Shown here: one piece after another, positions 36,767 through 46,193 of the stretch | How positions within the stretch are numbered: position 1 is the stretch's first letter | Layout of the letters: every line of letters begins with the position of its first letter | Assembly: GCA_024919195.1 (NCBI GenBank) | Contig: CP103436.1 | Span: 186,001 to 250,000 of the forward strand | Direction of reading: 5' to 3' | Length of the DNA: 64,000 nucleotides | From: Methylophilaceae bacterium LSUCC0717 | GTDB taxonomy: Bacteria > Pseudomonadota > Gammaproteobacteria > Burkholderiales > Methylophilaceae | Program-made: the position numbers and the translations under genes | The notes under the pieces: model-generated | Database searches by the model: none | What the model was told of the DNA's origin: nothing | What the model saw: only the letters and a program-made list of their open reading frames with translations

Positions 36767-37663
36767 ATGAAAATTTTATTTATAAGTAAAAATAATATTA
36801 AAAAACCCTTAACTCTGAGCATGCAGTTATTTGTTTTTTTAATACTCATCTTGATATTTGTTATTTCATTTGCTGTTTATAGTGTGAGCAATAAATTAGC
36901 AAAACATTATTCTGATGAAAAAATTGAAACTCTTAAATTAGATCTAGATTTTGTTAGCTACCAAAGAAGCCTCCAGTTGTACATACAGCAAATTGGAGAA
37001 ATTAATGCTCGATTAGCTGATCTAGATAGTCAAACTGAAAGACTTCAGGGTATTTTGAAGAAACAGATCGTAGGTAAACAAAAATTACCCACCTTGCCAA
37101 AAAAAGAAAAAGAATTTGAAAACCAAGGCGGGCCTTTTATAAATTCTAATCTGACAGATCAGGATATTCAGATTGCTTTACAAGCGCTAATGCATCGTAT
37201 GCAAATAAGAGAAGACATTTTTAATGAAACAGAGTCTATTTTATTAAAGCAAAGTGTTATTAAAGATACTTTGCCAGATTTATATCCTGTTAATGTTGGT
37301 TATCGTTCATCGAGTTATGGTTGGAGAATCGATCCAATTCTAGGGATAAGATCATTTCATGAAGGATTAGACTTCTCAGCAGCGGAGGGGGATGAAATCA
37401 AAGCCACCGCCTCAGGTATTGTTGTTGCTGCTGGAAAAGCACCAGATTATGGTAATTATGTAAAAATTAAACATGGAGGCGGAATTGAAACGCGATATGC
37501 TCATGCTTCAAAACTATTAGTAAGGAAAGGCGACTTAATCAATAAAGACCAAGTCATCGCATTAGTTGGTAACACTGGAAGATCGACTGGGCCTCATCTG
37601 CATTATGAAATAAGGCTCAATGGCAGATCTCTAGATCCGAGAAAATATCTAAAGAAAAAATAA
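36767..37663 (+). CDS. M23 (LytM-type) peptidoglycan endopeptidase, membrane anchored
   Basis: This 298-residue protein has an N-terminal membrane helix (about residues 18-40) and a coiled-coil stretch (about 50-110). Its C-terminal M23 domain carries zinc-binding FHEGLDFSA (HxxxD) and TGPHLHYEIR (HxH), plus YGWRIDPI and GGIETRYAHAS. Both catalytic motifs are present, so it should be an active periplasmic hydrolase. The next gene, secA, follows after 3 bp. It may be leaderless or transcribed from inside dciA, given the 20-bp upstream gap. Confidence 0.9.
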   Translation: MKILFISKNNIKKPLTLSMQLFVFLILILIFVISFAVYSVSNKLAKHYSDEKIETLKLDLDFVSYQRSLQLYIQQIGEINARLADLDSQTERLQGILKKQIVGKQKLPTLPKKEKEFENQGGPFINSNLTDQDIQIALQALMHRMQIREDIFNETESILLKQSVIKDTLPDLYPVNVGYRSSSYGWRIDPILGIRSFHEGLDFSAAEGDEIKATASGIVVAAGKAPDYGNYVKIKHGGGIETRYAHASKLLVRKGDLINKDQVIALVGNTGRSTGPHLHYEIRLNGRSLDPRKYLKKK

Positions 37664-37666
37664 ATC

Positions 37667-40342
37667 ATGTTAAAGACACTTATCAATGCTGTAATTGGTA
37701 ACAGCAATCAGAGATTATTAAAAAAATATTCATCAATAGTTAATAAGATTAATGAATTAGAGACCGACATACAAAAATTAAAAGATAAAGACTTCGTTAA
37801 AAAAACAATTGAGTTAAAGGAGCTTTATAAGAAAGACGGTTTTTCAGACAACTTAATGATAGAGGCATTTGCGTTGGTTCGTGAGGCTAGTGTGAGAACT
37901 TTGGGGCTTAGACACTTTGATGAGCAAATGATTGGCGGAATTGCGCTCCATAATGGCAAGGTTGCTGAAATGAAAACAGGCGAGGGAAAAACTTTAGTTG
38001 CTACCTTGCCAGCTTACTTAAACGCGCTTACAGGAAATGGTGTACACGTTATTACAGTGAATGATTATCTCGCAAGACGTGATGCCGAGTGGATGGGGAA
38101 GGTTTATGAGTTTTTAGGTTTAACTGTAGGTATCAACCAAGCTCAATTACCAACTGAGGAAAAATTAAAAGCCTACGCTGCTGATATCACCTATGGAACC
38201 AATAATGAATTTGGCTTTGATTATTTGAGAGATAATATGGTTTACTCACAAGATCAAAAAGTTCAAAGAGGACTAAATTTCGCTTTAATTGATGAAGTTG
38301 ATTCCATATTGATCGATGAGGCGAGAACGCCATTAGTTATCTCAGGTCAATCAGATGTTGATGTCAATCTTTACGGAAAACTTGACCAAATTGTTCCAAG
38401 CTTAAAAAGACAAGATAAAGAAGATAGTGATGGAGACTATTGGATTGATGAAAAAACGACTGGAGTCATCTTATCTGAAAGTGGACACAATAATGTTGAA
38501 GAAGTATTAACCAAGCTTGGGGTCTTGGAGAAAAATTCAAACCTATATGATCCTGAAAATATAAGTCTATTGCATTATGTCCAATCAGCTCTAAAAGCAC
38601 ATAATTTATTTATTAAGGATAAAGACTATGTTGTTAAAGATGGGGCAGTTGTCATCATAGATGAATTTACTGGTCGTATGATGCCTGGCCGAAGATGGTC
38701 TGATGGACTTCATCAGGCTATCGAAGCAAAGGAAAAGGTTAAAATTCAAAGAGAATCAAAAACTCTTGCTGGCATTACATTTCAAAATTACTTCCGCCTC
38801 TATAACAAGATATCCGGAATGACAGGAACTGCGGAAACTGAAGCTGAAGAATTTAAACATATTTATAATTTGGAAACATTAGTCATCCCTCCACATCGGC
38901 AAATTACTAGAGCGGATTTAATGGATAAAATTTACCGAACCTCTGATGAAAGATATAAGGCGGTAATCAATGATATCTTAGACAGAAACAAAAAATCACA
39001 ACCGATACTCATCGGCACAACATCAATTGAGAGTTCAGAGTTTATTAGCAAAATATTAAATAAACATAAATTGAAACATCAGGTTCTTAATGCCAAACAA
39101 CATGAAAAAGAAGCTCATATTATTGAGCAGGCCGGAAAGCCAGGGATGATTACAATTGCTACTAATATGGCTGGTAGAGGTACAGATATAGTTCTAGGTG
39201 GAAATATAGATCCTGAAATTGAACGTCTGTCTAACGAGTCAAAAAAGACAGAGGCGGTGACAAAAAAAATAAAAGCCTTAAAAGATCAATGGAAAAAAGA
39301 TCATGATGAGGTTTTGGCTGCTGGCGGCCTTCACATCATAGGGACTGAAAGGCATGAATCTAGAAGAATTGATAATCAACTAAGAGGGCGTTCAGGAAGG
39401 CAAGGTGATCCTGGGTCAAGCTGTTTCTATTTATCCTTGGAAGACTCATTAATGAGAATTTTTGCATCAGATCGTATTTCAAGCATCATGCAAAAATTAA
39501 ATATGCCAGATAATGAACCTATTGAACATAGCTGGGTAACTAGGTCAATTGAGAGTGCTCAGAAAAAAGTTGAGGGAAGAAACTTTGAAATTCGTAAGCA
39601 ACTGCTTGAGTTCGATGAGGTGCCCAACAGTCAGAGAAAAGTAATATACGAACAACGCAATGATGTTTTAAATTCTGACGAATCTGAAGTGATGATCAAA
39701 AATATTCTTCACGAAGCGATATCAAATATCGTCTATGAGTATATTCCATTGGATAGTGTTGAGGAAATGTGGGATATCTCTGGCCTGGAAAATCGACTTC
39801 AACTTGAATACAACTTAAGTATCAATATAAAAAAATGGCTTGATAAAGAACCTAATATTGAGATTGAAACAATTGCCAACAAAATTGTTGAACAAGCGCA
39901 AAGCGATTACTTCAAAAAAGAGACTATCGCTGGGAAAGAATCTGTTCGACATTTTGAGAAGTCAATCATGCTGCAGATTATTGACCACCACTGGCGATCT
40001 CATTTAACCGCCCTTGATCACTTACGACAAGGGGTAAGTATGCGCGCTTATGGCGGTAAAGACCCAAAACAAGAATTTAAACGTGAAGCTTTTAATATGT
40101 TTGAGGTTCTTTTATCTAATATAAAAAATGAAATTGCGAAGGTTGTGATGCTCGTTGAAGTAAAAACAGAAGAGCAAACCAAAAAATTAGACCAAAAAAA
40201 TCAACAAGAAGTAGATAAAGCGAGCGTAGATTCACAAAATCAAGATAATCAGACTAATCAGCAAAGAAAAATCGGTAGGAATGAGAGCTGTCCCTGCGGC
40301 AGTGGCAAAAAATATAAACATTGTCATGGTGTGTTGAGATAA
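37667..40342 (+). CDS. secA: Preprotein translocase ATPase SecA
   Basis: This 891-residue motor drives unfolded preproteins through SecYEG. It has Walker A MKTGEGKTLVA, the DEVDSILIDEARTPL DEAD-like box, TNMAGRGTDIVLGGN and LRGRSGRQGDPGSS. The C-terminal zinc-binding SecB/lipid-interaction motif CPCGSGKKYKHCHG is intact. Length is typical (E. coli 901). The stop codon shares one base with the next ATG (TAATG). The accessory Sec genes yajC-secD-secF are at 55716-58873. Confidence 0.98.
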   Translation: MLKTLINAVIGNSNQRLLKKYSSIVNKINELETDIQKLKDKDFVKKTIELKELYKKDGFSDNLMIEAFALVREASVRTLGLRHFDEQMIGGIALHNGKVAEMKTGEGKTLVATLPAYLNALTGNGVHVITVNDYLARRDAEWMGKVYEFLGLTVGINQAQLPTEEKLKAYAADITYGTNNEFGFDYLRDNMVYSQDQKVQRGLNFALIDEVDSILIDEARTPLVISGQSDVDVNLYGKLDQIVPSLKRQDKEDSDGDYWIDEKTTGVILSESGHNNVEEVLTKLGVLEKNSNLYDPENISLLHYVQSALKAHNLFIKDKDYVVKDGAVVIIDEFTGRMMPGRRWSDGLHQAIEAKEKVKIQRESKTLAGITFQNYFRLYNKISGMTGTAETEAEEFKHIYNLETLVIPPHRQITRADLMDKIYRTSDERYKAVINDILDRNKKSQPILIGTTSIESSEFISKILNKHKLKHQVLNAKQHEKEAHIIEQAGKPGMITIATNMAGRGTDIVLGGNIDPEIERLSNESKKTEAVTKKIKALKDQWKKDHDEVLAAGGLHIIGTERHESRRIDNQLRGRSGRQGDPGSSCFYLSLEDSLMRIFASDRISSIMQKLNMPDNEPIEHSWVTRSIESAQKKVEGRNFEIRKQLLEFDEVPNSQRKVIYEQRNDVLNSDESEVMIKNILHEAISNIVYEYIPLDSVEEMWDISGLENRLQLEYNLSINIKKWLDKEPNIEIETIANKIVEQAQSDYFKKETIAGKESVRHFEKSIMLQIIDHHWRSHLTALDHLRQGVSMRAYGGKDPKQEFKREAFNMFEVLLSNIKNEIAKVVMLVEVKTEEQTKKLDQKNQQEVDKASVDSQNQDNQTNQQRKIGRNESCPCGSGKKYKHCHGVLR

Positions 40343-40518
40343 TGAATAAAGAAATCATTACCCCTTGCATTGGAATTTGTTCTTATAATGCTGATGGTCT
40401 CTGTGTCGGATGCTTCAGAACGTGTGACGAGATAGTTAATTGGTTTGATATGTCCGATGATGAAAGAAAAACTGTCATGCTTCAACTTGATAGTAGAGCA
40501 GAATCAAGTTTTGATTAA
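40342..40518 (+). CDS. DUF1289 small cysteine-rich protein
   Basis: This 58-residue protein starts at the ATG inside the TAATG shared with secA. TPCIGICSYNADGLCVGCFRT carries four closely spaced cysteines, then a W-x-x-M-S-DDERKTVM helix, the standard DUF1289 pattern (Fe-S or zinc binding suspected in the family). Function is unknown. Its 3' end overlaps the convergent nth gene by 15 bp. Confidence 0.85.
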   Translation: MNKEIITPCIGICSYNADGLCVGCFRTCDEIVNWFDMSDDERKTVMLQLDSRAESSFD

Positions 40519-41142
40519 TTTTTTTTTGTATTCACAAAAATCATAAATACAACAATTAGAACAATCTGGATTTTGAGCTTTACACACGTATCGACCATGT
40601 AATATAAGTAAGTGATGAGCGTCAATAAGGAATTCAGTTGGCGTGAGCCTTGTCAGTTTTTTTTCCACTTCTAAAGGTGTTTTTCCTTTAGCTAAATTAA
40701 TACGATTTGCTAACCTAAAAATATGAGTATCGACTGCAATTACTGGTTGATCAAATACAGTATTTAAAACAACATTAGCTGTTTTTCTTCCTACTCCAGG
40801 GAGACTTTCGAGCTCTTTTCTGGACTGAGGGACCTCGCCATTGTATTCAGTTATTAGTATTGAACTTGTAAGCTGAATATTTTTAGCTTTATTTTTATAT
40901 AAACCTATAGAGTTAATTAATGATTCAATTTTATTACGTGAAAGCTTTGAGAGTTTGAGTGGATCAGGAGCAATTTTAAAAAGTTTTGCTGTAACGCGAT
41001 TAACTTGGATATCTGTGGTTTGGGCTGAAAGAATAACGGCAATAAGAAGCTCAAATGTATTTTTATAAACAAGCTCTGTTTTAGGTTCTTTAATATGATT
41101 TTTTAATGCATTAAAAATATCCCATCTTTTTTCATAATTCAT
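40504..41142 (-). CDS. nth: Endonuclease III (DNA glycosylase/AP lyase)
   Basis: This 212-residue base-excision repair enzyme removes oxidised pyrimidines. It has the helix-hairpin-helix LESLPGVGRKTANVV with the catalytic Lys, the catalytic Asp in AVDTHIFRLANR and a C-terminal [4Fe-4S] cluster motif with spacing C-x6-C-x2-C-x5-C (CKAQNPDCSNCCIYDFC). It lies 6 bp downstream of rsxE, the same order as E. coli rsxABCDGE-nth. Confidence 0.96.
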   Translation of the reverse strand: MNYEKRWDIFNALKNHIKEPKTELVYKNTFELLIAVILSAQTTDIQVNRVTAKLFKIAPDPLKLSKLSRNKIESLINSIGLYKNKAKNIQLTSSILITEYNGEVPQSRKELESLPGVGRKTANVVLNTVFDQPVIAVDTHIFRLANRINLAKGKTPLEVEKKLTRLTPTEFLIDAHHLLILHGRYVCKAQNPDCSNCCIYDFCEYKKKLIKT

Positions 41143-41148
41143 TTGAGC

Positions 41149-41775
41149 TTATCTTTTTTGATTAACCAAATTAAGAAATAAAATTAAGGCAGATAGGGCA
41201 ATAAAAGCTCCAGGAGGAAGTGCAGCTAAAAGGAAACCATCCGAACTATCAAAAAGCTGAATAGTTAAAAATTCATATTTATCACCAATTAAAAAATGTA
41301 CATTTTGGAATAATGTTCCATTACCTACTATTTCACGAACTGCTCCCAGAATAATTAGAACAAAGGTTAAACCGAGCCCCATAAAAAATCCATCATAAAG
41401 GGAGGGGAGGGTTGAGTTTTTTGATGCAAATGCTTCAACTCGAGCTAGGACAATACAATTAGTAACAATTAGTGGAATAAAGATTCCTAAAGCATCATAC
41501 AGGGGTTTTGATAATGCATTTATACTTAGATCAACAATTGTAACTAAGCCTGCTATGACCAGAATAAATATAGGTACACGGGCTGACTCTGGTACATAGT
41601 TTCGTATTGGAGAAATTGAGATGTTAGATAACATCATTACAAAAATTGTTGCAACACCAAGTGCAACACCATTTGTAATATTTACTGTTACAGCAAGAGT
41701 TGGACACAACCCAAGAAGCTGAACCAAGCCTGCATTCTGTTTCCATAAACCATCTTTTATTTGTTCTTTAATCAT
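41149..41775 (-). CDS. rsxE: Electron transport complex subunit RsxE/RnfE
   Basis: This 208-residue integral membrane subunit has about six helices. Motifs include NAGLVQLLGLCPTLAVT, the VPESARVPIFI segment and ALGIFIPLIVTNCIVLARVEAFA with the buried cysteines thought to hold an Fe-S cluster between RsxA and RsxE. The complex moves electrons from NADH across the membrane. It overlaps rsxG by 8 bp. Confidence 0.95.
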   Translation of the reverse strand: MIKEQIKDGLWKQNAGLVQLLGLCPTLAVTVNITNGVALGVATIFVMMLSNISISPIRNYVPESARVPIFILVIAGLVTIVDLSINALSKPLYDALGIFIPLIVTNCIVLARVEAFASKNSTLPSLYDGFFMGLGLTFVLIILGAVREIVGNGTLFQNVHFLIGDKYEFLTIQLFDSSDGFLLAALPPGAFIALSALILFLNLVNQKR

Positions 41776-42382
41776 TAAACAGCTCTTTATTTTCTTTATA
41801 AAATAGTAAAGTATTCTTAACTGAATTTATTACCGCACGAGGTGTTATCGTAGCTCCTGCTTTGTAATCAAAGGTACCTTGATCTTTCTTAACCCTCCAG
41901 TCAGGATCAGCTCTATTGTTCAAGCTCATGCCGTTAAAATTAAAAATCCAAGTTGATTTCTTTTGATCAATGTAATCTCCAAGGCCAGGTGTTTCTTTAT
42001 GATCAATTATTCTTGATCCAATAATTTCATCATTACTCTTGATTGCAGTCAATATAGTGATATCACCACTGTATCCATCTGGTGCAATGGATTCAATTAA
42101 AACAGCCTGAAGAATATTATTTTTTTTTGCTAAATAGGCATTTGTTTTTGTTTTATTTTTTAATAGCTCATTAGGTTTGACAGATATATAGGTATTAACT
42201 AAATCATTGTCATAATCTATGCCATCCAAGATCTCATTGAGTAACTTTGTTTTAAATTCAATTTTATTTTGTTCTATTAAAGGATTACTTTTTTCAAATG
42301 TAATGCTCAGGCTGACTGCGAATATCAAACCCAGCAATGAAATGATGCTTATGGTTTTAAGAATAACTTTGTATTCACTCAT
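41768..42382 (-). CDS. rsxG: Electron transport complex subunit RsxG/RnfG (FMN-binding)
   Basis: This is a subunit of about 204 residues with one N-terminal membrane helix (about residues 9-29) and a periplasmic FMN-binding domain. ETPGLGDYI precedes the flavinylation motif AGATITPRAV, in which the Thr after GA carries covalently bound FMN in the family. The ATG at 42382 is chosen over an upstream in-frame start at 42427 because it fits the family N-terminus. It overlaps rsxD by 8 bp. Confidence 0.94.
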   Translation of the reverse strand: MSEYKVILKTISIISLLGLIFAVSLSITFEKSNPLIEQNKIEFKTKLLNEILDGIDYDNDLVNTYISVKPNELLKNKTKTNAYLAKKNNILQAVLIESIAPDGYSGDITILTAIKSNDEIIGSRIIDHKETPGLGDYIDQKKSTWIFNFNGMSLNNRADPDWRVKKDQGTFDYKAGATITPRAVINSVKNTLLFYKENKELFND

Positions 42383-43373
42383 AGCCAAATACTTTAGGTT
42401 GAGTAAACTTTTCAATAAGGGGAACACAGATGTTCATAAAAATTACAGCGAAAGCAATTCCATCAGGATAACCTCCATAGTTTCTTATAATGACTGTTAT
42501 CAGACCTATTAAAATTCCAAAAATAATTTTACCTTTTAAAGTCGTTGGACTTGATACAGGATCTGTGATGATGAAGAATGCAGCAAGAAAAGTTGCTCCA
42601 TTTAATAAATGAAATAGTGGAGACATGTATGTGTTTTGATCATACAGATGAAGTAAGCCAGAAAAAATATAGATACTTAGAATAAGCGATAAAGGTAAAT
42701 GCCACGTGATAACTTTTTTATAGACTAAAAATATACCACCAAGAAAATATAATATTGCAATCATCTGGTAAGAAGATAATGTTGATAATGAAATAGGTAA
42801 AGCGTTAACTTCTTTTCCTAAAAATAAAGAGGTTTTAATTTGATCAAGAGGTGTCGCGCTAACAATTGCATCATATGCTTCATTAATATTTGCAATAGAG
42901 AAAAACTGTGAAAATTGAATAAAGTTTCTAATTTCAAAACCATCAGATATTGGCCAGTTAGTCATAATCTTAGGGAAAGAAATTAATAGGACTGCATAAC
43001 CAATCATTGCTGGATTGAACGGATTAGATCCTATACCACCGTAGGCATGTTTTGCTACAACAATTGAGAAAAAGATTCCAATCAGTAAAGTCCAAATAGG
43101 AATATTTGCTGGAACAGATATTATAAGTAACCACGCTGTTACAAAAGCTGAACCATCAAGTATAAATGGACGAATGGGGTAATTTCTTAGTTTTAAACAA
43201 ACGGCCTCTAGGAATAAAGCAAATCCAATACCAAAAAATAAATTACCTAATATTTGATAACCAAAAAAACCAATTTGCAAGAAGAGTGCTGGCAAAAGAC
43301 CAAGTATTACTGTAAACATTATCATGTTTACAGTTGATCTTTCTTTTATCGCAGGTGAATCAATAATTGCCAT
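42375..43373 (-). CDS. rsxD: Electron transport complex subunit RsxD/RnfD (FMN-binding)
   Basis: This 332-residue membrane subunit has about nine helices. Landmarks are TAWLLIISVPANIPIW, GGIGSNPFNPAMIGYAVLL and the flavinylation region LLNGATFLAAFFIITDPVSSP, followed by NYGGYPDGIAFAVI. Its covalently bound FMN sits on the Thr of GAT. It belongs to the Rsx/Rnf NADH:acceptor electron pump and shares one base with rsxC. Confidence 0.95.
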   Translation of the reverse strand: MAIIDSPAIKERSTVNMIMFTVILGLLPALFLQIGFFGYQILGNLFFGIGFALFLEAVCLKLRNYPIRPFILDGSAFVTAWLLIISVPANIPIWTLLIGIFFSIVVAKHAYGGIGSNPFNPAMIGYAVLLISFPKIMTNWPISDGFEIRNFIQFSQFFSIANINEAYDAIVSATPLDQIKTSLFLGKEVNALPISLSTLSSYQMIAILYFLGGIFLVYKKVITWHLPLSLILSIYIFSGLLHLYDQNTYMSPLFHLLNGATFLAAFFIITDPVSSPTTLKGKIIFGILIGLITVIIRNYGGYPDGIAFAVIFMNICVPLIEKFTQPKVFGYE

Positions 43374-44884
43374 TATTTTTCTTTTTCCTCAATGCGTTTC
43401 ATTGCTTCTGCAATAGCTGCTTTTTTTTCTTCAATTAGTTTTTTTTTGTCACTGTCACTTGTTTGAGCTCGTCTTTGGGCGTTGCGCTCGGCACGTTCTT
43501 TTTTCTCCCGTTCGAGACGATATAATCTAAATTCATTTCTTTCTCTAGCAATGTCAGCCACTTCTGAAGATTTGAGTTGATCTCGAATTTCGCTTTTTGC
43601 ATAACGATAATATTGTACTAATGGGATATTGCTTGGACAAACATAGGAGCAGCAACCGCACTCGATACAATCAAATAATTTATAATCCTCCGTCAACTTT
43701 TCAAATTGCTTTGATTTCGCGTGCCAATATAATTCTTGCGGCTGAAGTTGAGCAGGACATACCTCAACACATTTTGTACATCTGATGCAAGGCATTTCAA
43801 AAGTATCTTTGGACTTCATTTCATCAGTGATGGCTAATAAACAATTCATCGCCTTAGTCACACTGACATCAGTATGAGGAAGTTTAAAGCCCATCATAGG
43901 CCCACCCATAATGATTTCTTGATCTGATTTCCCTCCAGCATCCTTGATCAATTCTTGAATAGGAGTTCCTATTAATGCTTCATAGTTATTAGGTCGTTTA
44001 AGCGCCCCAGTCACCGTAACAATTCTGCTGATTACTGGTTCGCTATGATAAAAAAACCTCCCTATGGATATTAAAGTGGCTACATTAAAAACCTGGATAC
44101 CAAAATCTACTGGCCTTTTTTCTTTTGAGATTTTTAATCCAAGCATTAAATAAATGAGTCTTTTTTCATCTCCGCTTGGATAAACTGTAGGAACTACCTT
44201 TATTGTTATATTTTTTGACTTATTTAAGACGGTTTTTAATTTTTCAATTGCTTTGGGTTTGTTATCTTCAATACCAATGATGGCATGAGGTATTTTGAGG
44301 AAATCCATTGTAATCTGAATTCCTTCTATAAACTCTTTGGTTTTTTCTTGCATCGCCATATCATCACATGTGATATAAGGCTCACATTCTGCGGCATTTA
44401 CAATAAGAGTTTTGATCTTGTTAGAATTTAATTTTATGTGTGTTGGAAAGGTTGCACCACCTAACCCAACAATACCAGAAGACTTCATTGTTTCATATAA
44501 GGCCTCTGAGGAGAGGTTGGAGGGATCAATTCTATTTCTTTTGATCCATTCATCTTTACCATCAGTTTCAATAGTAATACAAAGATCAGGTAGTCCTGAT
44601 GGATGTGGTATTTTGTTAGATTCAATAGCAATTACCGTGCCTGAGGAGGAGGAGTGAGTTGCAGCTGAAATATTGGCGATGGGCTCAGCTAAAATTTGAC
44701 CCTTTAAAACCTTATCTCCAACCGAAACTTTTATATTTGGAACCTTACCAACATGTTGTCTGACAGGAATAATTAGTTTTTTTGGTATGGGTAATCTTTT
44801 GATTGGATTGATTGTGGATATCGCTTTATGTCCATTAGGCTTGATACCTCCAAAAAATTTAAAAATTTTATCAGTAATTTCCAT
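43373..44884 (-). CDS. rsxC: Electron transport complex subunit RsxC/RnfC (NADH dehydrogenase-like)
   Basis: This 503-residue peripheral subunit has a NuoF-like NADH/FMN domain with GIVGLGGATFPTHIKL and IVNAAECEPYITCDD, then two [4Fe-4S] motifs, CIRCTKCVEVCP and CIECGCCSYVCP. The C-terminal tail (about residues 440-503) is a charged Glu/Lys/Ala coiled coil, much shorter than the repeat tail of E. coli RsxC (740 residues). It takes electrons from NADH and passes them to RsxB. Confidence 0.96.
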   Translation of the reverse strand: MEITDKIFKFFGGIKPNGHKAISTINPIKRLPIPKKLIIPVRQHVGKVPNIKVSVGDKVLKGQILAEPIANISAATHSSSSGTVIAIESNKIPHPSGLPDLCITIETDGKDEWIKRNRIDPSNLSSEALYETMKSSGIVGLGGATFPTHIKLNSNKIKTLIVNAAECEPYITCDDMAMQEKTKEFIEGIQITMDFLKIPHAIIGIEDNKPKAIEKLKTVLNKSKNITIKVVPTVYPSGDEKRLIYLMLGLKISKEKRPVDFGIQVFNVATLISIGRFFYHSEPVISRIVTVTGALKRPNNYEALIGTPIQELIKDAGGKSDQEIIMGGPMMGFKLPHTDVSVTKAMNCLLAITDEMKSKDTFEMPCIRCTKCVEVCPAQLQPQELYWHAKSKQFEKLTEDYKLFDCIECGCCSYVCPSNIPLVQYYRYAKSEIRDQLKSSEVADIARERNEFRLYRLEREKKERAERNAQRRAQTSDSDKKKLIEEKKAAIAEAMKRIEEKEK

Positions 44885-44887
44885 AAA

Positions 44888-45439
44888 TTAATTCTGTTGT
44901 TTAATAGAGTGTATTGGATATTTCCATTTCCAATTATCAGTTGTTTCAGGTATTTCAACCATGTCAATACAGTCAACAGGGCATGGTGGTAGACATAACT
45001 CACAACCTGTACATTCTTTTTCAACAATTGTATGCATCTGTTTAGCTGCTCCAATGATTGCATCAACAGGACAAGCTTGGATGCATAAAGTGCAACCTAT
45101 GCAGGTTGACTCATCAATAATTGCTATTGATTTCGGTTTCGTTTCTCCGTGTTCTGCATTAAGTGGTTTATATTCTACCCCCAATAGATCGGCTAACTTG
45201 TGCACGCCATCATCACCACCTGGCGGGCATTGATTAATATCTGCTTCACCATTAGCAATGGCTGTGGCGTATGGCTTACATCCAGGATACCCACATTGTC
45301 CGCATTGCGTTTGCGGAAGTATTTTATCAATTTTATCTATTATGGGATCACCATCAGTTTTTAATTTGATTGATGCATAACCAAGGATAAGACCTATTAA
45401 TGCTGTGATTGAAAGAATGATCAGAATTGCAGCAATCAT
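44888..45439 (-). CDS. rsxB: Electron transport complex subunit RsxB/RnfB (ferredoxin-like)
   Basis: This 183-residue protein has an N-terminal membrane helix (about residues 3-25), the [13 protein letters not shown] Fe-S motif and two ferredoxin-type clusters, [16 protein letters not shown] and [16 protein letters not shown]. It carries electrons between RsxC and the membrane subunits. It overlaps rsxA by 4 bp. Confidence 0.95.
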   Translation of the reverse strand: MIAAILIILSITALIGLILGYASIKLKTDGDPIIDKIDKILPQTQCGQCGYPGCKPYATAIANGEADINQCPPGGDDGVHKLADLLGVEYKPLNAEHGETKPKSIAIIDESTCIGCTLCIQACPVDAIIGAAKQMHTIVEKECTGCELCLPPCPVDCIDMVEIPETTDNWKWKYPIHSIKQQN

Positions 45440-46017
45440 AATCTATCAAGTCCTATAAAACCCATGAAAGATAGACTCATTAAGCCTGCGGTGAGCATAG
45501 CGATCGCACTCCCTTTCATTGCATTTGGTGTATTAGCACCTTCAAATTTTTCCCGTAATGAGGCGAATAGAATAAGAACAAAAGAAAAACCTAGAGCCCC
45601 GCCAAGTCCAAAAATTGCAGCTTCTAATAAATTATGACTCAATTGTGCATTTAACAAGGGGATCCCAAGAACAGCGCAGTTTGTTGTTATTAAAGGTAGA
45701 AAGATTCCTAGTACTCTATATAAATAAGGATAGTTCTTTTCCATTACCATTTCAGTAAATTGAACCACTGCGGCAATGACGACAATAAAGGAAATTGTTC
45801 TTAAGTACTCTAAATTGTATGGAACAAGCAGAAAATAATTAATTAACCAGCTGGTTATAGAGCCAATGGTTAAAACAAAGGCTGTTGCGGCTGACATACT
45901 GATCGATGTATCAAGTTTTTTTGAGACTCCCATGAATGGACAAAGTCCCAAAATTTTTGTTAAGACAATATTGTTAACAAAGACAACGCTAATGATGATT
46001 AGAAAATATTCGGTCAT
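45436..46017 (-). CDS. rsxA: Electron transport complex subunit RsxA/RnfA
   Basis: This 193-residue membrane subunit has six helices. [18 protein letters not shown] and [15 protein letters not shown] mirror the RsxE motifs because RsxA and RsxE are paralogues. The ATG at 46017 gives exactly the family length; an in-frame ATG at 46074 would add an atypical leader. It is the first gene of the rsxABCDGE-nth run. The 176-bp gap to dapA (46018-46193) is AT-rich and must hold both divergent promoters, but no consensus stands out. Confidence 0.95.
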   Translation of the reverse strand: MTEYFLIIISVVFVNNIVLTKILGLCPFMGVSKKLDTSISMSAATAFVLTIGSITSWLINYFLLVPYNLEYLRTISFIVVIAAVVQFTEMVMEKNYPYLYRVLGIFLPLITTNCAVLGIPLLNAQLSHNLLEAAIFGLGGALGFSFVLILFASLREKFEGANTPNAMKGSAIAMLTAGLMSLSFMGFIGLDRL

Positions 46018-46193
46018 TAATTTAATTATATTATTTAATTTTAAAAAGCTATCGAAAATATATCTCAAAATCAATATAATTAAAAAGAATATAAACTAAT
46101 TTAATTATAACTTTTGAGTATATTAAAATTTATGTTGATCATACCTTAAATCAAGTAAAATGATATTAATTACTTAAGTTACCAGTTTACGAC

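Noticed and set aside
41768-46074. Upstream starts for rsxG (42427) and rsxA (46074)
   Set aside because: They add atypical leaders; the internal ATGs at 42382 and 46017 give normal family lengths.
46018-46193. Possible small RNA or riboswitch in the rsxA-dapA gap
   Set aside because: No conserved lysine-riboswitch elements or stable GC-rich stems; it reads as AT-rich promoter DNA.
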